Positions 14,558-21,743 of a stretch of DNA of 41,759 bases are shown here, piece after piece; the stretch's first letter is position 1; the number at the start of each line of letters is the position of its first letter. Source of the stretch: Aeromicrobium piscarium (GTDB lineage: Bacteria; Actinomycetota; Actinomycetes; Propionibacteriales; Nocardioidaceae); the NCBI RefSeq assembly GCF_007421815.1, contig NZ_VLNT01000007.1, forward strand, positions 1 to 41,759, given 5' to 3'. The notes under the pieces are model-generated. The model had not been told where the DNA came from. It did not search any database and saw only the letters and a program-made list of their open reading frames with translations. The translations under genes were made by a program, and so were the position numbers.

Positions 14558-15805
14558 TCAAGCGTCGGGGAGCACAGGAGACCCTGCTGGAGATTGTGAC
14601 CAGATCACAGCGTCCTGTCCGTCGCTGTCATCGGAGAGGGCGGCGATGACGAGGGTGACCAGATCGCGGGTGGAGTGCACGTCGAGGCCGGTCAGCGTCT
14701 TGATGCGGGCGAGTCGGTTGTCGACCGTGTTGGGGTGGACGAAGAGATCCCGGGCCGTGGCGCGCCGGTCGAGGTCGTGGGCGACGAAGCTGCGCAGGGT
14801 CGAGAGCAGCTCCTCGCGTTCGAGCATCCCGCGGCAGCGTTCGAGCAGCAGCGGACGGCTGACACTGTCGTGGGAGAGGTGGTGCTCCACGGCGACATCG
14901 GCCATCGTGACCCACTGCCCGCCGCCGCCGTGATGCACCGCGGCGGCCAGCGCTTCGGCGGCGAGAGCCGAGGCTCGCGGCAGGTCGTCGACTCCCGTCG
15001 CCGGTTCGGCCGCGATCGTGACCGGTGCGCCGCCGATGCGAGCCATGTCGGCGAGCAGCCGCTCGGGATCGGATGGTGGGGTACGCAGCAGGAGGCGCCC
15101 GGACGTGTCGTCGAGATCGATGAGCCACAGGTCGGCGAGCTCACGCACGAGGTGCGCGCGGAGCAGCCGCACCTTGCGCAGGCGCGCGGTCGACCGGGTG
15201 AGCGGCGAGGGAGCGTCCTCGCCGGGGGCCGCCCCCACGTGCACGAGCACGACGAGCGGCCGCTCGGGGACCGCGCCGGGATCCTCGAAGGTCCAGCCGG
15301 CGCCGGAGAACAGCGCGCGGATGATCTCGGCATCGTGTCCCGAGCTCGCCGCGGCGAGGTCACGGCCGGCGAGATCGTAGGCATCGGCGACGGCGCGGAG
15401 CATCGCATCGAAGATGGTGCGGGTCCGCTCGACCACGGGCCAGGCGCGGGTGTCGTCGTCGATCTCGGCGCGGACCACGGCGGCGAAGTGCTCGAAGGCG
15501 ATGTGCCAGCACCTCAGGTACTCGCCGAGGGGGAGTCCTTCGGCGACGCGGTCCGCGCTGCGCTCGATCACCTCGCGGACGGCGGTCTGCCGTGGTGGAT
15601 CGGGGTCGGTCATCGCGGCCACGCCGACGCGCAGGATGGTCCGGACGGTGTGTGTGCTCTCCCGGCTGAGGTGCTCGGGCATGCCTGCCTCGGCGAAGCG
15701 CGGTGCTCCCGCGGCGTAGTCGTCGATGACCTCGCGGGCCAGCCGGGGGATGGCGTCGCCGACCCGTCGTGCGGCGCGGGCGAGGTCGTCCTCGGCGTGG
15801 GTCAC
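14558..15805 (-). CDS. PucR-family transcriptional regulator
   Basis: The 415-aa protein has the PucR/CdaR layout: a ~150-residue helical N-terminal domain rich in Arg/Glu, a GGDEF-like middle domain, and a C-terminal helix-turn-helix (ELLSTLRSFVAHDLDRRATARDLFVHPNTVDNRLARIKTLTGLD, in which the helix after VHPNT reads DNA). PucR proteins usually activate catabolic genes in response to the substrate. It starts at GTG 15805 with GAGGAGG upstream. It diverges from the CaiB-type CoA-transferase across 142 bp containing TGTGA...TCACA-like dyads, and is followed on its own strand by the sulfatase-like hydrolase, which makes it the probable regulator of this locus. Confidence 0.85.
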   Translation of the reverse strand: MTHAEDDLARAARRVGDAIPRLAREVIDDYAAGAPRFAEAGMPEHLSRESTHTVRTILRVGVAAMTDPDPPRQTAVREVIERSADRVAEGLPLGEYLRCWHIAFEHFAAVVRAEIDDDTRAWPVVERTRTIFDAMLRAVADAYDLAGRDLAAASSGHDAEIIRALFSGAGWTFEDPGAVPERPLVVLVHVGAAPGEDAPSPLTRSTARLRKVRLLRAHLVRELADLWLIDLDDTSGRLLLRTPPSDPERLLADMARIGGAPVTIAAEPATGVDDLPRASALAAEALAAAVHHGGGGQWVTMADVAVEHHLSHDSVSRPLLLERCRGMLEREELLSTLRSFVAHDLDRRATARDLFVHPNTVDNRLARIKTLTGLDVHSTRDLVTLVIAALSDDSDGQDAVIWSQSPAGSPVLPDA

Positions 15806-15817
15806 GCGGCCCTCCTC

Positions 15818-15831
15818 TGTGACTCGTCACA
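15818..15831. promoter_or_regulatory. Palindrome TGTGACTCGTCACA before pucR
   Basis: Six-base perfect arms with a 2-nt centre, 13 bp upstream of the pucR start, overlapping where a promoter should be. A weaker relative, TGTGACATCAC, is at 15850-15860 in the same divergent space. Its arms are CRP/GlxR-like but the spacing (4 bp between TGTGA and TCACA) is too short for the usual CRP N6 site, so it may be the PucR autoregulatory site. Confidence 0.45.
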
Positions 15832-15947
15832 AGGCAGCGCCGGCTGCGGTGTGACATCACTCGATGGTATCGCCCGCGGTGCTGGATCACGCTGAGTGAG
15901 AGCCGTGGAGGTCCGCGGCTTCAGCGACCATAGGAAGGGGCGGGCAC

Positions 15948-17132
15948 ATGCAGGGACACGGCGGGGAACACGCGGGGATGCCGTTGAGCGGCATCACGGT
16001 CGTCGACTTCGGTCAGTACATCGCGGCCCCGGGCGCCACCCAGACCCTCGCCGATCTCGGTGCCGAGGTCATCAAAGTCGAGAATCCGGGCGGGGACCAG
16101 GCTCGCGCTGTCGGCACCTACGGCCATGCGATCATGCGCGCCTACAACCGCCGCAAGAAGTCGGTGGTCCTGAACCTGCGCTACGAGGAGGGGCTGGCGG
16201 CCGCCCGGCGGCTGATCGAGCGCGCCGATGTGGTGGTGCAGAATCTGCGTCCCGGGGCCATGGCCCGCCTCGGCCTCTCCAATGAGGTGATCCGGGGCCT
16301 CAATCCCTCGGTGATCACCGCCGCGGTGACCGGCTTTGGCACCGAGGGACCGTCGCGGGATCGCCCGGGACTCGACATTGCCGCCCAGGCGGAGTCCGGA
16401 CTGATGTCGATCACGGGAGAGCGGGAAGGCCAGCCGCAGCGGGTCGGCGTGCCGATCGTCGACCATGTCGCCTCGATCGTCCTCTCCCAGGCGATCATCA
16501 CCGCCCTCTTCCACCGTGAGCGCACCGGTCAGGGCGACGATCTCTCGGTATCGCTGCTCGATGTCGGGGTCGACCTGCAGCGCGTCAACTGGGGTGAGTA
16601 CGCGCTCACCGGTCAGATGCCGATCCGCTGCGGCAACGGACAGCCCGGGGCTGCCCCGGGGGCCGACATCTTCGCGACCGCCGATGGCGACGTGGTCGTC
16701 TCGGCGTACACCGACGACAAGTTCGCGACTATCAGCCGGCTGGCGGGGCGTCCCGATCTGCCGGGTGACCCGCGATTCGCCGACAATCCTTCCAGGGTGG
16801 CGCACCGACCCGAGCTGCTCGACGCCCTCGCCCCCTATTTCCTCGCACGCTCCACCGACACGGTGATCCAGGAACTCAGCGATGCCGGGATCGTCGTGGG
16901 CGATGTGCGCACCTATGATCGTGTGCTCAGCGCGGACGATGTCGTGGCAGGCGGGGTCTTCTCCGACTGCACCGATGCCGATGGCACGCCCTATCGGATG
17001 CCGACGCTGCCCTTCGTCTCGCGTCACGTCTCACGCTCTCGCGACGGTGGAACGGTGCCCTCGGCCGGCGAGCACACCCGGCAGGTGCTGGACTCGATGG
17101 GGTCGGCGGCCAGCTCGGCGGCCCCTGCATGA
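15948..17132 (+). CDS. CaiB/BaiF-type (class III) CoA-transferase
   Basis: Transfers CoA between carboxylic acids, activating a substrate for further breakdown. The 394-aa protein has the family start PLSGITVVDFGQYIAAPGATQTLADLGAEVIKVENPGGDQAR, then NRRKKSVVLNL, NLRPGAMARLGL and the catalytic-Asp region RPGLDIAAQAESGLM, matching formyl-CoA transferase topology. I used the ATG at 15948, preceded by GGAAGGGG; the ATG at 15978 is an alternative. It is the first plus-strand gene of the locus, 40 bp before a TetR gene. Two CoA-ester lyases on the opposite strand would be logical downstream enzymes. Confidence 0.9.
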   Translation: MQGHGGEHAGMPLSGITVVDFGQYIAAPGATQTLADLGAEVIKVENPGGDQARAVGTYGHAIMRAYNRRKKSVVLNLRYEEGLAAARRLIERADVVVQNLRPGAMARLGLSNEVIRGLNPSVITAAVTGFGTEGPSRDRPGLDIAAQAESGLMSITGEREGQPQRVGVPIVDHVASIVLSQAIITALFHRERTGQGDDLSVSLLDVGVDLQRVNWGEYALTGQMPIRCGNGQPGAAPGADIFATADGDVVVSAYTDDKFATISRLAGRPDLPGDPRFADNPSRVAHRPELLDALAPYFLARSTDTVIQELSDAGIVVGDVRTYDRVLSADDVVAGGVFSDCTDADGTPYRMPTLPFVSRHVSRSRDGGTVPSAGEHTRQVLDSMGSAASSAAPA

Positions 17133-17160
17133 GGACGGCGGAGCACCGCGAGAGCGATGG

Positions 17161-17166
17161 TACTTT
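17161..17166 (+). promoter_or_regulatory. -10 box (TACTTT) of a leaderless promoter
   Basis: TACTTT ends 6 nt before the ATG at 17173. There is no ribosome-binding site in that gap. Suggests the TetR gene is transcribed from its own start as a leaderless message. Confidence 0.5.
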
Positions 17167-17172
17167 CACCGC

Positions 17173-17787
17173 ATGTCACGAGAGGAACGCGGCGCGTCCG
17201 CCGCCGGCGCCAACGAGACGGCCCTCAAACTCGAGCGTGCGGCACTGCGCCTGCTCAAGAAGGACGGTGTGCTCGCGGGGCTCAACCTGCGCGAGGTCGC
17301 GGACCTCGCCGGGATCAACCGCGGTCTGGTGTACCACTACTTCGGCTCTCGTGGCGAGCTGCTGCGCTCGGCCCTGCGTCGTGGCAGCGACCGGCGGCAC
17401 GATGCCTACTGGGCCTCCGACGAGAGCGTGGGCTTCGTCGAGCGGATCGGCCGGATGTTCGCGCAGTCGATCAAGAACGCAGAACAGGGACGGCTGGCCG
17501 CGATCCTGCTGATCGACGGGCAGACCAAGATCCGCATGATGCCGCGCCGGGAGCAGACCCAGCGTGATCTGAAGGTGGACCAGGAAGCGGGACGGATCTC
17601 CTCGGAGATCGACCTCGTCGCCCTGCATGCCTTCATCCAGTCGCTCTCCATGGGCTACGTGGTGGCGCGCAAGCAGCTCGCCGCGGAGTTCGGGATCGGC
17701 GTGCGCGATCTGGACGGCCGGATGGCCGACCTGTTGCAGCAGCTGCTCGCCGAGGACCGGAAAGACAGAGCAGAACCGTCAGATTGA
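17173..17787 (+). CDS. TetR-family transcriptional regulator
   Basis: The 204-aa protein has an N-terminal TetR helix-turn-helix (residues ~17-65: ALKLERAALRLLKKDG, LNLREVADLAGINRGLVYHYFGSRGELL) and a helical ligand/dimerisation domain. The tail is charged (EDRKDRAEPSD). It sits between the CoA-transferase gene and the ABC importer operon, whose promoter region follows 0-110 bp after its stop, so it probably represses that operon. The effector is unknown, presumably the imported substrate or its CoA ester. Confidence 0.85.
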   Translation: MSREERGASAAGANETALKLERAALRLLKKDGVLAGLNLREVADLAGINRGLVYHYFGSRGELLRSALRRGSDRRHDAYWASDESVGFVERIGRMFAQSIKNAEQGRLAAILLIDGQTKIRMMPRREQTQRDLKVDQEAGRISSEIDLVALHAFIQSLSMGYVVARKQLAAEFGIGVRDLDGRMADLLQQLLAEDRKDRAEPSD

Positions 17788-17859
17788 CGAAACGATAATT
17801 CGTGTTGACGTTCTGCTAATTGATGGATAACGTGACGTGGGCCACTGTTTCCAGTGGTC
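17784..17859 (+). promoter_or_regulatory. Promoter/operator region of the ABC importer operon
   Basis: The 111 bp between the TetR gene and the first permease are AT-richer than the surroundings. They hold two TTGACG copies 21 bp apart (17784 and 17805), a -10-like GATAAC (17826-17831), and a hairpin GGCCACTG-TTTC-CAGTGGTC (17840-17859, one G-T pair) about 40 bp before the permease start. The combination suggests a regulated promoter with TetR binding near 17784-17831. Confidence 0.4.
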
Positions 17860-17898
17860 ACTTCATGCCGCTCGTTCGTCGAATTGGGACGTACACGA

Positions 17899-18855
17899 AT
17901 GCTTCGACTGTTGGGCAGACGCCTACTTCATCTCATCCCGGTCACCATCGGGGTCAGCTTCCTGACCTTCATGCTGCTGAACCTGCTGCCGGGCGACCCC
18001 GCGCTGACGGTCCTCGGCGAGGGCGCGACACCCGAGGCCGTGGAGGCGATCACCGAGCAGATGGGCCTCAACGACCCGGTGCTCCTGCGCTACTGGCACT
18101 GGTTCGTCGGTGCGCTCGGCGGTGACCTCGGCACGTCGCTGAACTCCGGTGAGTCGGTCACCACGCTGCTGCTGCAACGGGTGCCCACCTCGCTGGAGAT
18201 CATGCTCCTCGCCCAGATCATCGCGCTCGTGGTCGCCCTGCCCGTCGCGATCGTGTCGGTACGTCGACCCGGTTCGCTCTTCGACCGGTTCGCCGGCCTG
18301 ACCGCCTTCGCCGGTGTCGCCACGCCGCCGTTCCTGGTGGGCATGCTCCTGGTTCTCGTGGTCGCCATCCCCTTCGGCCTGCCGGCGACCGGCTGGATCC
18401 CCTTCACCGAGAATCCGGTGATGAACCTGCGATCGGCCTTCCTGCCGGCGCTGACCCTCGCCGCCGCGCTCTACGCGGTCTACATGCGGGTGCTGCGGGC
18501 CGACCTGGTCACGCAGCTGACACAGGAGGAGTACGTGACCACCGCACGGGCCAAGGGGGTCGCGCAGGGCACGATCATCCGGCGTCACGTCCTGCGGAAC
18601 TCGGTCTTCCCGCTCATCACCGTCATCGGCATCAACATGGGCGCGCTGCTCGGCGGCGCCGTGATCGTCGAGACGCTCTTCGCGGTGCCGGGTCTCGGCA
18701 AGCTGATGATCGACGCGATCTACCAGCGCGATGTCGTGGTCGTCCAGGGCGCCGTCGTCGTGATCGCGGTGGCCTTCGTTCTCATCAACTTCGCGGTGGA
18801 CCTGCTCTACGCCGCACTGGACCCGAGGATCCGTCATGACCGAGCCTCTCACTGA
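17899..18855 (+). CDS. Peptide/nickel-type ABC importer permease (DppB-like)
   Basis: The 318-aa membrane protein begins MLRLLGRRLLHLIPVTIGVSFLTFMLLNLLPGDPA, the standard DppB/OppB start. It has about six helices and the EAA-loop region DLVTQLTQEEYVTTARAKG(V)AQGTIIRRHVLRN that docks on the ATPases. It forms the transmembrane pore with the next gene, which it overlaps by 20 nt. The operon encodes a complete importer of the oligopeptide/nickel/opine class; the presence of a sulfatase-like hydrolase gene in the operon suggests an organic ester as substrate rather than a peptide. Confidence 0.92.
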   Translation: MLRLLGRRLLHLIPVTIGVSFLTFMLLNLLPGDPALTVLGEGATPEAVEAITEQMGLNDPVLLRYWHWFVGALGGDLGTSLNSGESVTTLLLQRVPTSLEIMLLAQIIALVVALPVAIVSVRRPGSLFDRFAGLTAFAGVATPPFLVGMLLVLVVAIPFGLPATGWIPFTENPVMNLRSAFLPALTLAAALYAVYMRVLRADLVTQLTQEEYVTTARAKGVAQGTIIRRHVLRNSVFPLITVIGINMGALLGGAVIVETLFAVPGLGKLMIDAIYQRDVVVVQGAVVVIAVAFVLINFAVDLLYAALDPRIRHDRASH

Positions 18856-19729
18856 CCCCGTCGCGGCGGCACCCGTCGCGAAATCCCGTAGCCGTCGCCG
18901 GCGGCCGTCCTTCGAGATCGTCATCCCCGGCACGCTGCTGGCCCTCATCGCGGCCGCCTGCCTGCTGGCGCCGATCCTGCCCGGCCTGCCCGATCCGAAC
19001 CTGGGCGTCCTCAACGGAGGCGAGGGCGAGTCCCGGATGGGACTGTTCTCGCCCGGTCACCTGCTCGGCACCGATGCTCTCGGCCGCGACCTGCTCTCGC
19101 GCTCCCTGCACGGCGGGCAGCTGTCGATCATCGTCGGCCTGGGATCGGTGGCCGTCGGGCTCCTGATCGGCGGAACCCTGGGCATCGTCGCGGGCTATGC
19201 CGGCGGTGCCGTGGACACGGTCGTCATGCGGGTGCTCGACGTCTTCCTCGCCTTCCCCTCGCTGGTGCTGGCCCTCGTGGTCGCCACCTACCTCGGCCCC
19301 AGCATCCCGAATCTCATCATCGCGATCGCCTTCTTCGCGATCCCGTCCTATGCCCGTATCGCGCGAGCGGGGGCGCTGAGCGTGCGCGAGCGGGACTTCG
19401 TGCTGAGCGCCCGGCTGACCGGCGCACGCGCCGGGCACATCCTCATCCGGCACGTCACCCCACGGGTCGTCGGCTCGCTGCTCACCTACGGCCTGCTCAT
19501 CTGCGGTATCGCCATCATCACCGAGGCCTCGCTGAGCTTCCTGGGCCTCGGCATCTCCCCGCCGACCCCGAGCTGGGGCAGCATGATGGCCGACGGCAAG
19601 ACCGATCTCAGCACCGCTCCGCAGATCGTCCTGGTCCCGGGCCTCCTGCTGTTCCTCACCGTCGTCTCGCTCAACCTCCTCGCCGACGGCATCCGTCATC
19701 GCCTCGACAGCGAAGGGAGCTCACGATGA
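18836..19729 (+). CDS. Peptide/nickel-type ABC importer permease (DppC-like)
   Basis: The 297-aa second permease has a basic cytoplasmic N-terminus (KSRSRRRRP), an N-terminal helix and the OppC_N feature HLLGTDALGRDLLSRSLHGGQLSIIVGLGS. Five further helices follow, with the EAA motif LSVRERDFVLSARLTGARAGHILIRHV. It pairs with the DppB-like subunit in one heterodimeric channel. Its stop overlaps the first ATPase ATG by 4 nt. Confidence 0.92.
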   Translation: MTEPLTDPVAAAPVAKSRSRRRRPSFEIVIPGTLLALIAAACLLAPILPGLPDPNLGVLNGGEGESRMGLFSPGHLLGTDALGRDLLSRSLHGGQLSIIVGLGSVAVGLLIGGTLGIVAGYAGGAVDTVVMRVLDVFLAFPSLVLALVVATYLGPSIPNLIIAIAFFAIPSYARIARAGALSVRERDFVLSARLTGARAGHILIRHVTPRVVGSLLTYGLLICGIAIITEASLSFLGLGISPPTPSWGSMMADGKTDLSTAPQIVLVPGLLLFLTVVSLNLLADGIRHRLDSEGSSR

Positions 19730-20718
19730 CCACTACTCCTCCTCTGCTCGAGGTCGAGAACCTCCGGGTCGTCTTCGACGGCGTGCTGGGCAGCGTCACG
19801 GCCGTCAACGACGTGTCCCTCTCGGTCGATCGCGGCCAGACGATCGCGGTGGTCGGCGAGTCCGGATCGGGCAAGTCCGTCACGGCGCGCACGATCATGG
19901 GCCTGTCGACACCCCCGGGCCGGATCGCCGAGGGGTCGATCCGCCTCGCCGGCCGCGAGCTCGTCGGGCTCACCGACCGGCAGTGGCGCGGCGTGCGCGG
20001 ATCGCAGATCGCGATGGTCTTCCAGGACCCGATGCGATCGCTGAACCCGACGATGAAGGTCGGCACGCAGATCGAAGAGGCGATCCGCCTGCACACCGAC
20101 CTGTCGAAGAAGCAAGCCCGCGCGCGGGCGGTCGAGCTGCTGGACGCCGTCCGGATCGCCGCTCCCCGCCGCCGCGTCGACGAGTACCCGCATCAGCTGT
20201 CCGGGGGCATGCGCCAGCGGGTCATGATCGCGTTGGCGCTGAGCTGCGGTCCCGAGCTGCTGATCGCCGACGAGCCGACGACCGCGCTCGACGTGACGAC
20301 CCAGCAGCAGATCCTCGATCTCATGGGCGAGCTGCAGGCCGATATGGGGATGGCCGTCATGCTCATCACCCACGACATCGGGATCGCCGCGAGCTATACC
20401 GACACCGTCTTCGTGATGTACGCCGGCCAGGTGGTGGAGTCCGCGCCCACGCGGCGGCTCTTCACCGACCCGCGGATGCCGTACACCCGGGCGCTGCTCG
20501 ACTCGATTCCCTCGCTGGACTCGCCGGCCCATGAACCACTGCCGGCGATCGAGGGATCGCCGCCCGACCTGGCCGAGCTGTCGGCCGGGTGCAGCTTCAG
20601 CGCGCGGTGTCCCCGCGCGACGCAGACCTGTCTGACCCAACGACCGGCGCTGATCGAGCACGAGGCCGGACGCGCGTGGGCGTGCTGGCATCCGGTCGAG
20701 TCCAAGGAGGCATCATGA
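19726..20718 (+). CDS. Peptide/nickel-type ABC importer ATPase (DppD-like)
   Basis: The 330-aa ATPase has Walker [10 protein letters not shown]-loop VFQDPM, signature LSGGMRQR, Walker [13 protein letters not shown] and H-loop LITHD. The C-terminal ~70 residues carry the oligopeptide-transporter domain with the Cys pattern [14 protein letters not shown] seen in DppD/OppD. It couples ATP hydrolysis to import together with the next gene, overlapping it by 4 nt. Confidence 0.92.
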   Translation: MTTTPPLLEVENLRVVFDGVLGSVTAVNDVSLSVDRGQTIAVVGESGSGKSVTARTIMGLSTPPGRIAEGSIRLAGRELVGLTDRQWRGVRGSQIAMVFQDPMRSLNPTMKVGTQIEEAIRLHTDLSKKQARARAVELLDAVRIAAPRRRVDEYPHQLSGGMRQRVMIALALSCGPELLIADEPTTALDVTTQQQILDLMGELQADMGMAVMLITHDIGIAASYTDTVFVMYAGQVVESAPTRRLFTDPRMPYTRALLDSIPSLDSPAHEPLPAIEGSPPDLAELSAGCSFSARCPRATQTCLTQRPALIEHEAGRAWACWHPVESKEAS

Positions 20719-21743
20719 CGACCGTCCCCCGAGAGCGCGCGACCAGTCGCGAGGTCATCCTCGACGTCCGGGACCTCACGCAGCAGTTCACGGTGCCGGG
20801 CAAGGACGGCGGCACCGTGCACGCCGTGGACGGGGTCTCCTTTCGGATCCACGCCGGTGAGACCCTCGGCCTGGTGGGCGAGAGCGGCTGCGGCAAGTCG
20901 ACGACGGCCCGCGCGATCCTGCAGGCCCCGGCACCGACCTCGGGGAGCGTCGTCTTCCAGGGGAACGATCTCACCGAGCGATCGGGCCGGTCCCTCCGCG
21001 AGGCGCGCTCGCAGATGCAGATGGTGTTCCAGGACCCCTTCTCCTCGCTCAACCCGGGCTGGAAGGTCCGCGACATCGTGGCGGAGCCGCTGGCGGTGCA
21101 CCGCGTCGGCACCGCGAAGGAGCGGGCCGCGCGGGTGAACGAGCTGCTGGACCTGGTTGGCCTGGACCCGCAGCGCTTCGCCGACCGCACCCCGCGACAG
21201 ATGTCGGGCGGGCAGGCGCAGCGCGTGGGCATCGCTCGCGCACTGGCCCTCGATCCGGCACTGGTGATCTGCGACGAGTCGGTGTCCAGCCTGGATGTCT
21301 CCATCCAGGCCCAGATCCTCAACCTCTTCGAACGGCTCGGACGTGAACTGGGGCTGACCTATCTGTTCATCGCCCACGACCTCGCCGTGGTCAAGCACGT
21401 GAGCGACCGGGTCGGCGTCATGTACCTGGGGCGCATCGTCGAGCTGGGCTCCTCGGAGAGCCTCTACGCCGCACCCGCTCATCCCTATACGGCGGCCCTA
21501 CTCGACGCGGTCCCGCGCGTGGACATCGAGAACCGGTCCACCAGCGCACCGCTCAAGGGTGAGATCCCGTCCCCGCTCGACCCGCCCTCGGGGTGTAGCT
21601 TCCGCACCCGCTGCCCGCTGGCCACCGATCGCTGTGCGGCGGAGACCCCCGAGCTCCGCGATATCGGTGACGGTCGCCAGGTCGCCTGTCACTACCCGCT
21701 CACCGCCCCCGCGGCGGCCGGCACGGAGGGGATCGCCCGATGA
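20715..21743 (+). CDS. Peptide/nickel-type ABC importer ATPase (DppF-like)
   Basis: The 342-aa second ATPase has GESGCGKS (Walker A), VFQDPFSSLNP (Q-loop), MSGGQAQRVGIARAL (signature), LVICDESVSSLD (Walker B) and LFIAHDLAVV (H-loop), with the C-terminal CSFRTRCPLATDRC motif. The ATG at 20715, with AAGGAGG upstream, overlaps the previous stop. Its own stop overlaps the start of the sulfatase-like gene by 4 nt, so that hydrolase is translationally coupled to the importer. Confidence 0.92.
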   Translation: MTTVPRERATSREVILDVRDLTQQFTVPGKDGGTVHAVDGVSFRIHAGETLGLVGESGCGKSTTARAILQAPAPTSGSVVFQGNDLTERSGRSLREARSQMQMVFQDPFSSLNPGWKVRDIVAEPLAVHRVGTAKERAARVNELLDLVGLDPQRFADRTPRQMSGGQAQRVGIARALALDPALVICDESVSSLDVSIQAQILNLFERLGRELGLTYLFIAHDLAVVKHVSDRVGVMYLGRIVELGSSESLYAAPAHPYTAALLDAVPRVDIENRSTSAPLKGEIPSPLDPPSGCSFRTRCPLATDRCAAETPELRDIGDGRQVACHYPLTAPAAAGTEGIAR

